Assembly: GCA_035301285.1 (NCBI GenBank) | Contig: DATGUN010000038.1 | Span: 124,001 to 188,000 of the forward strand | DNA length: 64,000 nt | From: DATGUN01 sp035301285 | Lineage (GTDB): Bacteria; Bacillota; Bacilli; Bacillales; Amphibacillaceae | Reading direction: 5' to 3' | In this document: in pieces, positions 26,881 to 36,305 of the stretch | Layout of the letters: every line of letters starts with the position of its first letter | Position numbering within the stretch: position 1 is the first letter of the stretch | Translations under genes and position numbers: made by a program | The notes under the pieces: model-generated | Seen by the model: the letters and a program-made list of their open reading frames with translations, nothing else | What the model was told of the DNA's origin: nothing | The model's database searches: none

Positions 26881-28056
26881 TTAACCGAACATAAATGTCC
26901 GCGTTCTGGAATGGACGTTCAGTACGATGCCGATTGCCAACATATATGTCAGTGTCGAACTCCCGCCATAGCTCAAGAAAGGAAGGGGAAGCCCGGTAAT
27001 CGGCAGTAATTGGATAGACATGCCGATGTTCTGAAAAACCTGATATGCAAAGAAACCGACCATACCGGTAACCAAATAACTCCCGTATTGATCATTGCTC
27101 AGAATGGCAATATGGATTAAACGGTAGATCAGCATGAAAAATAATGCAATGACAACACTAGCCCCGATAAAGCCGAATTGTTCGGATATAGCCGTGAAAA
27201 TCATGTCGGTATGTTTCTCGGGAACATACACTTCCATGCCACCGATTCCTTTACCGAATAATTGGCCCGAACCGATAGCAAGCATTGCGTATATAAGCTG
27301 GTAACCTGAATCGGAATACTTCTCCGGATTCAACCACCCGTAGAACCTACTTTGCACATGGTTGAAGACCGATTCCTGCAAAAAGTCGGAGATGGGTCCG
27401 GGGATGACATACCAAGCTACAAATATAATTCCTACCACAGCAAGCCCGGTAAGGATAACTGTGAAAATGACCCGCCATTTGATACCCGATACAAGCACCA
27501 TGGCCCCTGTAATGGATGATAACACCAAGAAGCCGCCCAAGTCCGGTTCGATGGCAATCAAGCCCATTGGAGGGGCAGCTACAATAGCCACTTTCAGCAA
27601 TAGCCATAAATCCATTTTCACTGTATGTGTCGGATATTTATTATTATGCTTTACCAACACAAAGGCAAGTGCCAACACCAAAAATACTTTCATGAACTCC
27701 GATGGTTGAACTGTTCCGATAAAAGGGAACTTGAACCAACTGGAAGATTCATTCGCACGAACGACATAATCGGCTGGGAAATTAAAGTAGAGCATCAATA
27801 ATAGCAATATACCGATACCATATAGTGTCCAGGTAATTTTCTGGAACCGGTCATAATCCACTAACATAATGACGAAGACTCCCACACCACCAACAATATA
27901 CCATTGGATTTGTTTTAATGGGAAATGTGCTCCATCATATTTAGCTGGCAAATAAGGTTCGATTGTATATAATGTGAACACACTGACCATTGCTAAAAGG
28001 AGGACAATAAATAATAACGTGTAATCTATATTGAAGCGTGTATTTTGTTCATTCAT
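26881..28056 (-). CDS. rodA: SEDS-family peptidoglycan polymerase (RodA/FtsW)
   Basis: 391 residues with about ten membrane helices. FVKHNNKYPTH, FLVLSSITGAM and EPDLGGFLV (catalytic-type Asp), QLLPITGLPLPFLSYGGSS near 355 are SEDS hallmarks. These proteins polymerise glycan strands from lipid II with a class B PBP. RodA (elongation) is preferred over FtsW because of length and its stand-alone location, but this is a family-level call. Ribosome site AAGTAAGGAACATACC. Confidence 0.88.
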   Translation of the reverse strand: MNEQNTRFNIDYTLLFIVLLLAMVSVFTLYTIEPYLPAKYDGAHFPLKQIQWYIVGGVGVFVIMLVDYDRFQKITWTLYGIGILLLLMLYFNFPADYVVRANESSSWFKFPFIGTVQPSEFMKVFLVLALAFVLVKHNNKYPTHTVKMDLWLLLKVAIVAAPPMGLIAIEPDLGGFLVLSSITGAMVLVSGIKWRVIFTVILTGLAVVGIIFVAWYVIPGPISDFLQESVFNHVQSRFYGWLNPEKYSDSGYQLIYAMLAIGSGQLFGKGIGGMEVYVPEKHTDMIFTAISEQFGFIGASVVIALFFMLIYRLIHIAILSNDQYGSYLVTGMVGFFAYQVFQNIGMSIQLLPITGLPLPFLSYGGSSTLTYMLAIGIVLNVHSRTRTFMFG

Positions 28057-28335
28057 GGTATGTTCCTTACTTTCTGTATAATATAGGACATGGTCATATT
28101 TTTTTGCCTTTTGACAATCCTAACATATAGTTTACACGAAAATGAACATTTTTTTAAGTCTTGGCTCGATATTTGTATAATTAAATATGTCATACGTTTA
28201 AATATGGGGCATTCAGATTCATTTTTATAGTTCCTTAGCCAAGCACATAGAAAGAAGAACCAGATATCGTGATGGAAGAATTGACATGGATAGGATATTC
28301 GTTTATGATAAAGGTTGCTTCAATATTATAAAACA

Positions 28336-28547
28336 TCCTCGTTAGGTGAGGCTCCTATATGGATATAACTACTGCCCAGAAACGTCGAGAGACACCAATG
28401 GGTCAGCAGGAACTATCGACTTAAGGTGGTTTCTAATGTAGTTGGATAATCAATGCTATCCAGCCCATATAGTGCTAAAACTCTACGATGTAGGCTTATT
28501 TAATCATGACTCGTGATAAACATCCTTCTTCGTGGAGGGTGTTTTTT
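28336..28547 (+). promoter_or_regulatory. M-box (ykoK) magnesium riboswitch with terminator
   Basis: The aptamer opens CGTTAGGTGAGGCTCC and contains CTACTGCCCAGAAACG, CACCAATGGGTCAGCAGG and CAGTGCTAAAACTCTACGAT-type blocks that define the M-box. A hairpin AACATCCTTC-TTCG-TGGAGGGTGTT with a T-run (28519-28547) is the expression platform. High magnesium should end transcription before mgtE. The last element matches the downstream magnesium transporter gene. Confidence 0.93.
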
Positions 28548-28585
28548 AATGTTTAAGTACTCATTTAAAATAGGGGGTGGTTGAA

Positions 28586-28705
28586 ATGGGGAGTCCCCCT
28601 GATTCATATTATTTTAAAATAACCAATACAAACAACCGAAGAAAGCATTCCAAACCTATAAAGTCATATAAACCTGTTTTAATCGACCATTATAGGGGAA
28701 ATTAA
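28586..28705 (+). CDS. possible 39-residue protein between M-box and mgtE
   Basis: ATG 28586 follows a strong GGGGGTGG site at 7 bp and opens a 39-codon frame ending TAA 28705, 28 bp before mgtE. The product is basic and hydrophilic (MGSPPDSYYFKI, then NNRRKHSKP, ending DHYRGN) with no membrane segment. The GGGGGTGG-to-CCCCC stretch can also pair with itself, hiding the site in RNA. Whether it is a real protein, a translated leader, or chance cannot be told here. Confidence 0.4.
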   Translation: MGSPPDSYYFKITNTNNRRKHSKPIKSYKPVLIDHYRGN

Positions 28706-28733
28706 AAAGAGCGGTTTTATTGAAGAGGTGATA

Positions 28734-30095
28734 ATGATGGAACACACAGAAAAATCCCAAGCACATTTCAATACGTTAATCAGAACGCTTGATAATGATC
28801 AATTAGAAGCGTTCAGAGAAGGGTTTTTGGATCTGCACCCATATGAACAGTCTATGTTTTATGTAGAACAATCTAAAGAGAATCGGATGAAGATGTATGC
28901 CTATCTATCTCCTGATGAAGTTGCAGACATGATAGAACATATTGATTGGGAGGATACAAGGGAATATATTACAGAAATGGATCCACGTTTTGCATCCATG
29001 GTATTTGCAGAAATGGCTACCGATGATGCTGTCGATATTTTAAATGAGCTCGAAAAAGATAAAGTGGCGAGTTATTTGACGATTATGGATGAAGAGTCGG
29101 CTGATGAAATCAAACAGCTGCTCCACTACGAAGAAAAAACAGCCGGTAGTATCATGACGACTGAGTTTGTTTCTATCGACAAAACCCAAAATGTGAAAGA
29201 AACGATGAAACAGTTGAAAGAAGAGGGACCTGATGCGGAAACAATATACTATTTATATGTTGTAGATGAAGACAAGCATTTGGTTGGTGTCCTTTCGTTA
29301 CGGGACTTGATTGTTTCTGAAGAAGAGACGTTGATCAGTGATATCATGAGTGAAAAAGTCGTTGCGGTTTCGGTCGCCAAAGACCAAGAGGAAATTGCGA
29401 CAATGATGCGGGACTATGATTTCCTGGCAGTTCCGGTCGTTGATTTTCAAAATCATTTGCTTGGTATTATAACTGTTGATGATATTTTAGATGTTATGGA
29501 TGAAGAAGCAAGTGATGACTATTCTAAACTAGCTGCAGTGGCGGATGTTGACAAACCGGATGATTCACCGTTCAAAGCGGCGAAAAAACGGCTTCCCTGG
29601 TTGATTATTTTGCTGTTTTTGGGTATGCTCACCGCCAGCTTGATCGACCAGTTTGAGGATACGTTGGAACAAGTAGCGACTCTTGCCATTTTTATACCAC
29701 TGATCGCTGGAATGGCCGGTAACACGGGTACACAATCTTTGGCTGTGGCTGTAAGAGGTATTGCAACAGGAGACTATGGTAAACAAAAGAAAATGGTACT
29801 CATGTTGAAGGAGACGGGGACTGGTTTAATAACGGGTTCGGTATGTGGCGTTGTAATTGTTCTAGTCATTTATGTTTGGAAACAGGAATTTTTCCTAGGA
29901 TTACTCGTCGGTGCAGCGTTATTGGTCACCTTGACAATTGCAACCTTATCAGGTTCCGTCATTCCACTGATCATGAATAAACTGAAAATAGACCCGGCGG
30001 TCGCTTCCGGGCCATTTATTACAACGATTAATGATTTAATATCCACCTTTATCTACTTCGGCTTAGCCACAACTTTCATGAGTTACTTGGTGTAA
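28734..30095 (+). CDS. mgtE: magnesium transporter MgtE
   Basis: 454 residues. The N-terminal MgtE superhelical domain (to about 130) is followed by two CBS domains (about 135-260; SIMTTEFVSIDKTQN and VGVLSLRDLI blocks) and five membrane helices. The pore region includes MAGNTGTQSLAVAVRG near 325 and the C-terminal DPAVASGPFITTINDL (Asp needed for Mg selectivity). The cytosolic domains sense magnesium and gate the channel. The upstream M-box adds transcription control. Confidence 0.95.
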   Translation: MMEHTEKSQAHFNTLIRTLDNDQLEAFREGFLDLHPYEQSMFYVEQSKENRMKMYAYLSPDEVADMIEHIDWEDTREYITEMDPRFASMVFAEMATDDAVDILNELEKDKVASYLTIMDEESADEIKQLLHYEEKTAGSIMTTEFVSIDKTQNVKETMKQLKEEGPDAETIYYLYVVDEDKHLVGVLSLRDLIVSEEETLISDIMSEKVVAVSVAKDQEEIATMMRDYDFLAVPVVDFQNHLLGIITVDDILDVMDEEASDDYSKLAAVADVDKPDDSPFKAAKKRLPWLIILLFLGMLTASLIDQFEDTLEQVATLAIFIPLIAGMAGNTGTQSLAVAVRGIATGDYGKQKKMVLMLKETGTGLITGSVCGVVIVLVIYVWKQEFFLGLLVGAALLVTLTIATLSGSVIPLIMNKLKIDPAVASGPFITTINDLISTFIYFGLATTFMSYLV

Positions 30096-30116
30096 ATATA
30101 AATCATAGGCGATATT

Positions 30117-30156
30117 CCACATGATGTCATATATTAATGATATCATGTGGTTTTTT
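30117..30156 (+). terminator. terminator after mgtE
   Basis: CCACATGAT/ATCATGTGG stem with further pairing (one bulge), followed by TTTTTT. Confidence 0.85.
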
Positions 30157-30228
30157 GTGTTGTTTTCACTGATTACATACCTGATTCATACAATAGAGTG
30201 AAGAATGAAAATAAGGAGTGAGGGACGA

Positions 30229-30717
30229 ATGCAAGATAAAAGGAAGCATAAAGATCCATTATTATACATTCATCAACCGGACGTTAAGAGGCGTGGAGCA
30301 CATATGCAACGAGGCTATGTAACCCCAAGGGAAGAATCTCGGATAGAGGGGAGGAGAAAAAAACCACGCACGATCAGAAAAAGTTCTTATTTTAAAAGTC
30401 TGCATCTAGACGAAAGTGACAAATTGGATTCCGATGATGAGGTGGATGAGAGTGAAGAAAAGCCAGAGTCCATAGACCGTCCACCACGCGATAAAAGGTT
30501 CAAGGATATGTCGTTGGAGGAAAAAGTATATTACTTTGCTTATGCGCCAGCAACCTCTCCAACGTTGAGATGTGAAATCATGACAAATGAACGTTCATTC
30601 CGAGGAAAAATTGTTGATTTTATTGATGATGAGGTGTATATGCGAGTCGGGAGACGTATATCTCCGGAAAAGATTCCTTTTGAAAACATACAGGATATCA
30701 GGCTGCTCGGTTTTTAA
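30229..30717 (+). CDS. cotO: spore coat protein CotO-like
   Basis: 162 residues from ATG 30229, after AAGGAGTGAGGGACGA. The N-terminus DPLLYIHQPDV is typical of CotO (YjbX). A long charged middle (about 25-95, with acidic run DESDKLDSDDEVDE) leads to a conserved C-terminal domain EEKVYYFAYAPATSP and IPFENIQDIRLLGF. CotO is a late-added coat protein that acts with CotH in outer coat assembly. Nearby cotZ on the other strand supports this. Confidence 0.8.
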   Translation: MQDKRKHKDPLLYIHQPDVKRRGAHMQRGYVTPREESRIEGRRKKPRTIRKSSYFKSLHLDESDKLDSDDEVDESEEKPESIDRPPRDKRFKDMSLEEKVYYFAYAPATSPTLRCEIMTNERSFRGKIVDFIDDEVYMRVGRRISPEKIPFENIQDIRLLGF

Positions 30718-30772
30718 CGATAGGCGGGGATATTTTTGGTGACATGCGAGTGCTATAAAAAACAGTAAACGG

Positions 30773-30857
30773 AAAAGTGCTTGGTTATTAGACCTATGTG
30801 TGATTGCTGACAATGCATTCCGGCTATCGGGTCAAATGCTAACCGAGCACTTTTTTT
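30773..30857 (+). terminator. long-loop terminator after cotO
   Basis: AAAAGTGCTTGGTTA pairs with TAACCGAGCACTTTT with one mismatch, around about 50 nt, followed by a T-run. Confidence 0.7.
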
Positions 30858-30885
30858 GTATTTTGATTTGTCAACAGGAGAGTAT

Positions 30886-30926
30886 TCAAAAAAACCATTG
30901 CCGAAGAAAATATCTTCAGCAATGGT
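30886..30926 (-). terminator. terminator of cotZ
   Basis: ACCATTGCCGAAGA pairs with TCTTCAGCAATGGT with one mismatch; on the minus strand it ends in TTTTTTTT. It lies 40 bp beyond the cotZ stop. Confidence 0.88.
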
Positions 30927-30966
30927 ATAGTGAAAATCACGTTTGCATATTATTGATATGAGTATC

Positions 30967-31422
30967 TTAATATGCTGAAATCGCTGGTAAGCATGTTACG
31001 TGACAGAAGCAGTTAATATCGATGGTCATGCAGATGCCTGTTACACATAGATGTTTTGTGTTCTGTTCCATCGGATCTCTTGGAGAATGTGCGTCACAAT
31101 GAGGATCTCTCAATAGTTCTACAACAGCACAGTTGTCATCTGTTACACGCTTGACTCGGAAGTAAAAGCTTGATTTAACATCACCGATATTATCTGGATG
31201 AGCACCATAACCTTTGAATGGTTTGCACCCCTCTGCACAATACAAAATAACAGGAACTGTGTCTAATCCATTCCGGGATTCTGTTTCACCCAATAAATCA
31301 CTGATCGACTGTTCACAACTTGTGTCACAGCAATTTTCGACTATATCGCGTTGTGCGCCGGCGATTTCCCTTAAAATATCACCTACACAGCTACCTGAAT
31401 TATATCCTTTGCCACAACCCAT
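30967..31422 (-). CDS. cotZ: spore coat protein CotZ/CotY family
   Basis: 151 residues with more than a dozen Cys, typical of CotY/CotZ insoluble-fraction proteins. It opens MGCGKGYNSGSCVGDILREI with QRDIVENCCDTSCEQSI near 30; LYCAEGCKPFKGYGAH near 62 and SSFYFRVKRV near 85 match the family. These proteins form the crust or exosporium layer by disulfide-linked self-assembly. Only one such gene is seen, so Y and Z cannot be told apart. Ribosome site AAAGGAGTCATATTC. Confidence 0.85.
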   Translation of the reverse strand: MGCGKGYNSGSCVGDILREIAGAQRDIVENCCDTSCEQSISDLLGETESRNGLDTVPVILYCAEGCKPFKGYGAHPDNIGDVKSSFYFRVKRVTDDNCAVVELLRDPHCDAHSPRDPMEQNTKHLCVTGICMTIDINCFCHVTCLPAISAY

Positions 31423-31753
31423 GAATATGACTCCTTTCTAATAGTTATTGACCTGGTGTCCTTAATAGACTATGTATGTATCGGCATTAGGTGTGGGCAA
31501 ACATACCAAGTGCATAAAAACATTTCAGGGAAATGACTCATACGTTAATGGAAAAGGTTTTTCATCAGATGAATATCGTGGAATTTATAAGTATGTTTGA
31601 TATGATATTTCACAATCGATGAGAAGGGAGATAAACCCGTTGTACTGGAAGGAAAAGCATTTGGGAAGTTAACCGGAAAAGGAAGGTATTTTAATGATGC
31701 CATCTAGCATGCTTCCCCATTCCTTTTCCAGTCGGAGATAATTGAAGGTCTGT
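31423..31753. other. intergenic region with hairpin
   Basis: GGAAAAGGAA (31675-31684) and TTCCTTTTCC (31720-31729) form a 10-bp stem with a long loop, just beyond the DUF421 gene stop. No T-run follows on the minus strand. No gene is seen between this and the cotZ start, which should have a sporulation promoter here. Confidence 0.45.
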
Positions 31754-32461
31754 TTATTTTTTCTTTCTTTCCATATCTTTTGATTTGATTTTACGATAGG
31801 GGAGAATGAATAATTTTGTATCTTTCAACCATTCCGCGTAAAAGATATCTTTTATGGAGCGGTATTTTTGTCGTTTCACTTCTTCTTCAAGCCAACCCCG
31901 TGTGACGCCTGCTTCGTCTAAATTATCGGTTAGCACCTCACCATCGGTTATTAAAGTTATCGCCATTTGTGGTTCTTCAGGAAAAACATTCAGATCTTTT
32001 TTAGTTGGATTTTGGAAGGGAGCTTTCTTTACAACGGATATATCGCCATTTGTTTCCAAAACAGCATATTCTACTTCTTGAATGGCAAAGACATCTTTTA
32101 CACGCAGTAAATGTTGCAGTTCGCCGATATCAATTTTATTTTTACGCATTTCCTCATATATTAATTCACCTTTATGAATGATGAGAGCGGGTTTACCTTC
32201 TAAAATGAACCGCGAACCTTTGAATTTTTGTGTAATGATTTCAATGATGTATAAAATTGTCGTCCACAGGACGATGACGTAGGCAATATCCATAAGTCCC
32301 GCCTTTTTATCAAACAACGCATTACCAACAAGTTCCCCCAAAACGATCGCTGCGATAAAATCAAAAGCGGTTAATTGCGCAATTTGTGTTTTGCCGAGAA
32401 TTTTCGTTACCAAAAACAAAGCGACAATTCCAAACACCGTTTCATATAACATAGGCAACAT
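31754..32461 (-). CDS. DUF421 (YetF-type) membrane protein
   Basis: 235 residues: three N-terminal membrane helices (about 3-75) and a cytosolic DUF421 domain. LTAFDFIAAIVLGELVGNALFD is the conserved helix-2 block (given in part), and KPALIIHKGELIYEEMRKNKI with LLRVKDVFAIQEVEYAVLE-type sequence marks the soluble domain. B. subtilis has several paralogues (YetF, YkjA, YdfS, YdfR, YrbG); some act on germination or stress. No specific role can be assigned. Confidence 0.85.
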   Translation of the reverse strand: MLPMLYETVFGIVALFLVTKILGKTQIAQLTAFDFIAAIVLGELVGNALFDKKAGLMDIAYVIVLWTTILYIIEIITQKFKGSRFILEGKPALIIHKGELIYEEMRKNKIDIGELQHLLRVKDVFAIQEVEYAVLETNGDISVVKKAPFQNPTKKDLNVFPEEPQMAITLITDGEVLTDNLDEAGVTRGWLEEEVKRQKYRSIKDIFYAEWLKDTKLFILPYRKIKSKDMERKKK

Positions 32462-32570
32462 GTTATCGATTGTATTCGACCTCCTTTATGGACTTCTTTT
32501 TTAGCATAACCGAAAAGTAAAAAGTCATGCCAAGTCATAAAAGAGAACGCAAATAATGTGATAGTAAGCA

Positions 32571-32596
32571 AAAAAACCCGTATTAAACGGGTTTTT
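32571..32596 (-). terminator. terminator of yjcF-yjcG
   Basis: AAAACCCG pairs with CGGGTTTT around a 7-nt loop; the minus strand continues TTTTTTTGC. It overlaps the last codon region of yjcF. Confidence 0.88.
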
Positions 32597-33020
32597 ACGA
32601 AAGTTTTTTGACCATTGTGACGTGTGGGATACCTGCATCCATAAAGATATCTGATGTCGTCTCGTATCCCAATCGTTTGTAAAATTCTTCTGCATGTGTT
32701 TGTGCGTTCAACTTGGACATTGTATAACCATTTTCTGAGATCGTTTTTTCCATGAAAAGGATCATCTGTTTTCCAAACGATTGCCCCCGGCAGTCAGGCA
32801 AGACACAAATACGTTCCAATTTTCCGTATTGATCCACGAATCGCAAACGACTGGTTGCAATTGGTTCTTCATCTTCCAACCCTAAGAAATGGATTGCCGT
32901 ATCGTCATGTTCATCCATTTCTTCTTCTGCGGGAACGTGTTGTTCTTGGATAAATACTTTTTTCCGTATTTCGAATGCCTGATTCAGATCGGCATCGTTT
33001 TTGATTTTCAGGATATTCAC
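32595..33020 (-). CDS. yjcF: GNAT acetyltransferase YjcF
   Basis: 141 residues, single GNAT domain. IRKKVFIQEQHVPAEEEMDEHD near 19 (in part), RLRFVDQYGKLERICVLPDCRGQSFGKQM near 58-88 with the acetyl-CoA loop CRGQSFGK, and the YKRLGYETTSDIFMDAGIPH end are typical. Substrate unknown. Its start overlaps the yjcG stop by 4 bp, so the pair is co-translated as in B. subtilis. Confidence 0.88.
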   Translation of the reverse strand: MNILKIKNDADLNQAFEIRKKVFIQEQHVPAEEEMDEHDDTAIHFLGLEDEEPIATSRLRFVDQYGKLERICVLPDCRGQSFGKQMILFMEKTISENGYTMSKLNAQTHAEEFYKRLGYETTSDIFMDAGIPHVTMVKKLS

Positions 33021-33535
33021 AGGACTTCTTTTCCAAACACAAATGATTCATACACGGTCCACATTCCGTTATCAAGTTGATACAATAACTGGAAACGGTC
33101 AATGGTATCTTCCAGCTCGATTTTTTTCATCTGCAGACTGCCGAATACATCAGAATATTCATCATGCTTTAATTTTTGCGCAATGGTAATATGCGGAACG
33201 AATGCGTACTCCTTGTTTTCAGGGAATTTACCTGATTGCATTTTTTCATACAGCTCGACAATTTCAGGCACAGGTTCGACCTTTAGGTAAATGGTGTATG
33301 TCGTAGGTGCAAACGTACTGACCTTATTGATGTTGATTTTAAATGGTTTTGTTTCATTAGCGATTTTTTTCAATTCGGGAACCAATTCCTCAACCTTTTC
33401 ATCATCCATTTGGAAAGCTTCTTTTAATGTAACGTGTGGCGGAATTAAATCATAGTGTGGATCATACCGTTTTCTGTATGAATTAGCCTCATCTTGTATT
33501 GTTTTTGATGGAAAATATGCAATACCGTATTTCAT
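33017..33535 (-). CDS. yjcG: 2H phosphoesterase family protein YjcG
   Basis: 172 residues with the two HxT/S motifs of the 2'-5' RNA ligase/2H superfamily: PPHVTLKEAF near 34 and VPHITIAQKL near 115, about 80 residues apart as required. The family includes cyclic phosphodiesterases and RNA ligase-like proteins; the substrate of YjcG is unknown. Ribosome site AGGAGGTTTATAATC. It is the first gene of the yjcG-yjcF unit. Confidence 0.9.
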   Translation of the reverse strand: MKYGIAYFPSKTIQDEANSYRKRYDPHYDLIPPHVTLKEAFQMDDEKVEELVPELKKIANETKPFKININKVSTFAPTTYTIYLKVEPVPEIVELYEKMQSGKFPENKEYAFVPHITIAQKLKHDEYSDVFGSLQMKKIELEDTIDRFQLLYQLDNGMWTVYESFVFGKEVL

Positions 33536-33680
33536 GATTATAAACCTCCTATTATATTATCTATTTTTCATCATGATACATTCCAAATTTTTTCATACTT
33601 GTCCAAGATTCAATAGTTTATCCCCTATTATAACAAATTTTTCCTTATTATTGGGAATTATTTTTGTTTTTTATAAAAAA

Positions 33681-34385
33681 TCAAGTGAACATTGTCTCTA
33701 AGGCTCTAGGAAGATCTTTTTGCCATGCTTTCCATGTATGTTCTCCTTCCAGTTCATGATAAACATAGTTGAGGTTTTTCTTCATAAGAAGATCGTATAA
33801 TTGCCGGTTCGGATCGAGGAAATCTGATACATTTCCATCTGTTGTTTTCACCTCGGTTTCTTTCATCCCAATTGTGTGATAAATGTCGATAGCATGCATG
33901 TTTTCTGCAGTTTTCACTTTTTCAAGAACCATCTCATCCACATAGGGCGATTGCATGATGACTTGGCCGAATGTGTTTGGATATCTTATGGCAGTCATGA
34001 GGGCGAGTGTCCCAGCGAGAGAGTCGCCAAGTAATGTTCTGGTTTTTCCCATGTGAAGGGTTGGTAACATATTGTCAAGAAAGGGGACAACCTCTCGGAT
34101 AAGGAATTGTATATACGCTTCTTGTTGTTCGCCGGCAGGGTGATACTTTTTTCGTCTATCGTATTTATCGCGGTAATGGATCCCTGCAAAAATGATATTG
34201 GAAATCTTCCCCTCCGTATGTAATTTATCACTAAGTGTTGCAATCCTGCCTAACTGAAAATAATCATTGCCATCTTGCATCAGACAAATATGATATTTAT
34301 ATAAAGGTGAAAATGATTCGGGTTGATACCATTTAATCGTCAACGTTTCATTCAAAAAATGGCTGTTAATATCTTTATGATGCAT
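33681..34385 (-). CDS. yjcH: putative esterase YjcH (esterase D-like)
   Basis: About 234 residues from ATG 34385, with AAAGGAACA before it; GTG 34412 is the alternative. Alpha/beta hydrolase of the enterochelin-esterase/esterase D type: LMQDGNDYFQLGRI near 35, nucleophile in LLGDSLAGTLALM near 120 and His in ELEGEHTWKAW near the C-terminus. Position next to yjcG-yjcF matches B. subtilis. Substrate is not known. Confidence 0.85.
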   Translation of the reverse strand: MHHKDINSHFLNETLTIKWYQPESFSPLYKYHICLMQDGNDYFQLGRIATLSDKLHTEGKISNIIFAGIHYRDKYDRRKKYHPAGEQQEAYIQFLIREVVPFLDNMLPTLHMGKTRTLLGDSLAGTLALMTAIRYPNTFGQVIMQSPYVDEMVLEKVKTAENMHAIDIYHTIGMKETEVKTTDGNVSDFLDPNRQLYDLLMKKNLNYVYHELEGEHTWKAWQKDLPRALETMFT

Positions 34386-34487
34386 TGTTCCTTTACGACT
34401 GATTGTGAACACCTCTTTATGATTTAAAATCAGATAGCTTCATACGTTCAGTTTAACATCAAGGGGATGTGATTTCCATGTATACCG

Positions 34488-36305
34488 TCAGTTTGCCGGT
34501 TCTTTTAACTGTCCTTTGTACAAATCGAAATAACTGCCTTCGAGATGAATAAGCGTATCGTGGCTGCCTTGCTCAATGATTTCTCCGTGCTTGAGCATGA
34601 TGATATTATCTGCTTCTTGAATCGTATTCAGGCGATGAGCAATAACGAAACTCGTTCTTCCTTGCATCAAGGTTTTAAGTGCGTCCTGGATTTTCAGTTC
34701 GGTTATCGTATCAATATTACTTGTCGCTTCATCCAAGATGAGTATATCGGGATTCTTCAATAATGCACGTGCGATCGTTATCAGTTGTTTTTGACCTTGG
34801 CTGATACCGCTGCCTTCTTGGTCAAGGATGGTATCATATCTATCTGGCAAGTGTTTGATGAAATCATGAGCATTCGCATTTTTTGCTGCTTGTTCCACTT
34901 CCTCATCTGTCGCATCCAAACGCCCGTAACGGATGTTTTCCCGGATGGTTTCATGGAATAAAAAAGCATCTTGCAGGACAAAAGCCATGTGTGACCGAAG
35001 ATCAGAACGTTTTATCCGGTTCAGGGCAACCCCGTCAAGTAAAATGTTGCCTTTATCATAATTGTAAAATCGGGAAATCAGATTGATGATGGTTGTTTTA
35101 CCTGCCCCTGTATGGCCGACAAAAGCAACTGTTTCACCAGGTTTGACTGAGAAGTTGATATTCTTCAGAATGGGTTCATCTTCATAGCCAAAAGAAACAT
35201 GGTCAAATACGAATTCGCCATTTACATGGTCAAGATGGATGGCATCTTGCTCATCTGCTTCTTCTTGCTCTTCGTCCATGACATTGAAAACGCGTTCTGC
35301 TCCTGCGACTGCCGATAACAGGATGTTGAATTGGTTGGAAAGTTCATTTAATGGACGTGTGAATTGACGTGCATATTCTGTAAAGATGACAATCACACCA
35401 ATCGAAATCAATCCGTTGATGGCTAAAATGCCACCTGCAAGTGCAATTAATCCAAAGCTCAAAAAGTTTAACATGTTCATGACTTTGGGTATGAAGCCAG
35501 TGAACGTTTGTGCCCAGAAGAAAGATTTCTTCAGTTCCTCATTTCGCCCTTGAAATTCATCGATTACACGCTCTTCCTGTGAGAATGTCTTGATGACGTG
35601 TTGCCCAGATATCGTTTCTTCGACATAGCCGTTGATGTCACCCAAATCGTTTTGCTGCTTTTTATATAAAGGTCCTGTTCGTTTCGTGATCCATCTGATC
35701 GCAATGAACATGACAGGTATGATTGTCATTGTGATGAGTGTTAATAGCGGACTGAGCGATAACATGACCACAACTGTACCAACCAGAGTCAGGACACTTT
35801 GAAAAACCTGTATGACAGATTGATTCAACGTGTTATTGACATTATCGATATCATTGGTCACCCGGCTCATTAATTCACCATGCTGACGTTTGTCGAAATA
35901 GGATATGGGCAGCCGGTGGAATTGATAGAATAAGTTTTTCCTCAAATCGTACACTGTGTTTTGGGCAATTCCGATCATCCAAAAATTTTGCATGAATATC
36001 GAAGCGGAATGGAGGAGATAAACGATGACAAGACCAATCAATACCATTCCAAGACCGGAAATCTCTTTCGTTACAATGAAGTTATCAATAGCCTTTCCGA
36101 CAAGAAAAGGCCCTGCCAAAGCCATCGCTGAAGAAATCAATACCATGAAAATGACCAGTGCCAATTTAACTTTTTCGCGAGCTAAATAGGACCAGATGCG
36201 TTTAACTGTTCCAAATGTATTCGTGGCTTTATCGTGTTTCTTTTTTCGGATGCCCTCAAGCGGGATTTTTTTATATTGAAAAGGTTTTTTCAGTGCTCTA
36301 AGCAT
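34488..36305 (-). CDS. bmrD: ABC exporter half, BmrD-like (canonical catalytic site)
   Basis: 605 residues from ATG 36305 (GGAGGATATTT upstream). Six membrane helices, then an ATPase: Walker A VGHTGAGKTTII, Q-loop LQDAFLFHE, signature ISQGQKQLITIARAL (degenerate, Gln for Gly), Walker B ILILDEATSNID with the catalytic Glu and H-loop IAHRL. The start overlaps the upstream ABC gene by 8 bp. The pair matches the BmrC/BmrD multidrug exporter pattern, where one subunit has the full catalytic Glu and the other does not. Substrates are inferred. Confidence 0.85.
   Translation of the reverse strand: MLRALKKPFQYKKIPLEGIRKKKHDKATNTFGTVKRIWSYLAREKVKLALVIFMVLISSAMALAGPFLVGKAIDNFIVTKEISGLGMVLIGLVIVYLLHSASIFMQNFWMIGIAQNTVYDLRKNLFYQFHRLPISYFDKRQHGELMSRVTNDIDNVNNTLNQSVIQVFQSVLTLVGTVVVMLSLSPLLTLITMTIIPVMFIAIRWITKRTGPLYKKQQNDLGDINGYVEETISGQHVIKTFSQEERVIDEFQGRNEELKKSFFWAQTFTGFIPKVMNMLNFLSFGLIALAGGILAINGLISIGVIVIFTEYARQFTRPLNELSNQFNILLSAVAGAERVFNVMDEEQEEADEQDAIHLDHVNGEFVFDHVSFGYEDEPILKNINFSVKPGETVAFVGHTGAGKTTIINLISRFYNYDKGNILLDGVALNRIKRSDLRSHMAFVLQDAFLFHETIRENIRYGRLDATDEEVEQAAKNANAHDFIKHLPDRYDTILDQEGSGISQGQKQLITIARALLKNPDILILDEATSNIDTITELKIQDALKTLMQGRTSFVIAHRLNTIQEADNIIMLKHGEIIEQGSHDTLIHLEGSYFDLYKGQLKEPAN

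Noticed and set aside
31630..31705. Short plus-strand coding-like stretch (GKAFGKLTGKGRYFNDAI-like) before the DUF421 gene
   Set aside because: Too short to assign to any family and no start with a proper site; may be a gene fragment but cannot be supported.
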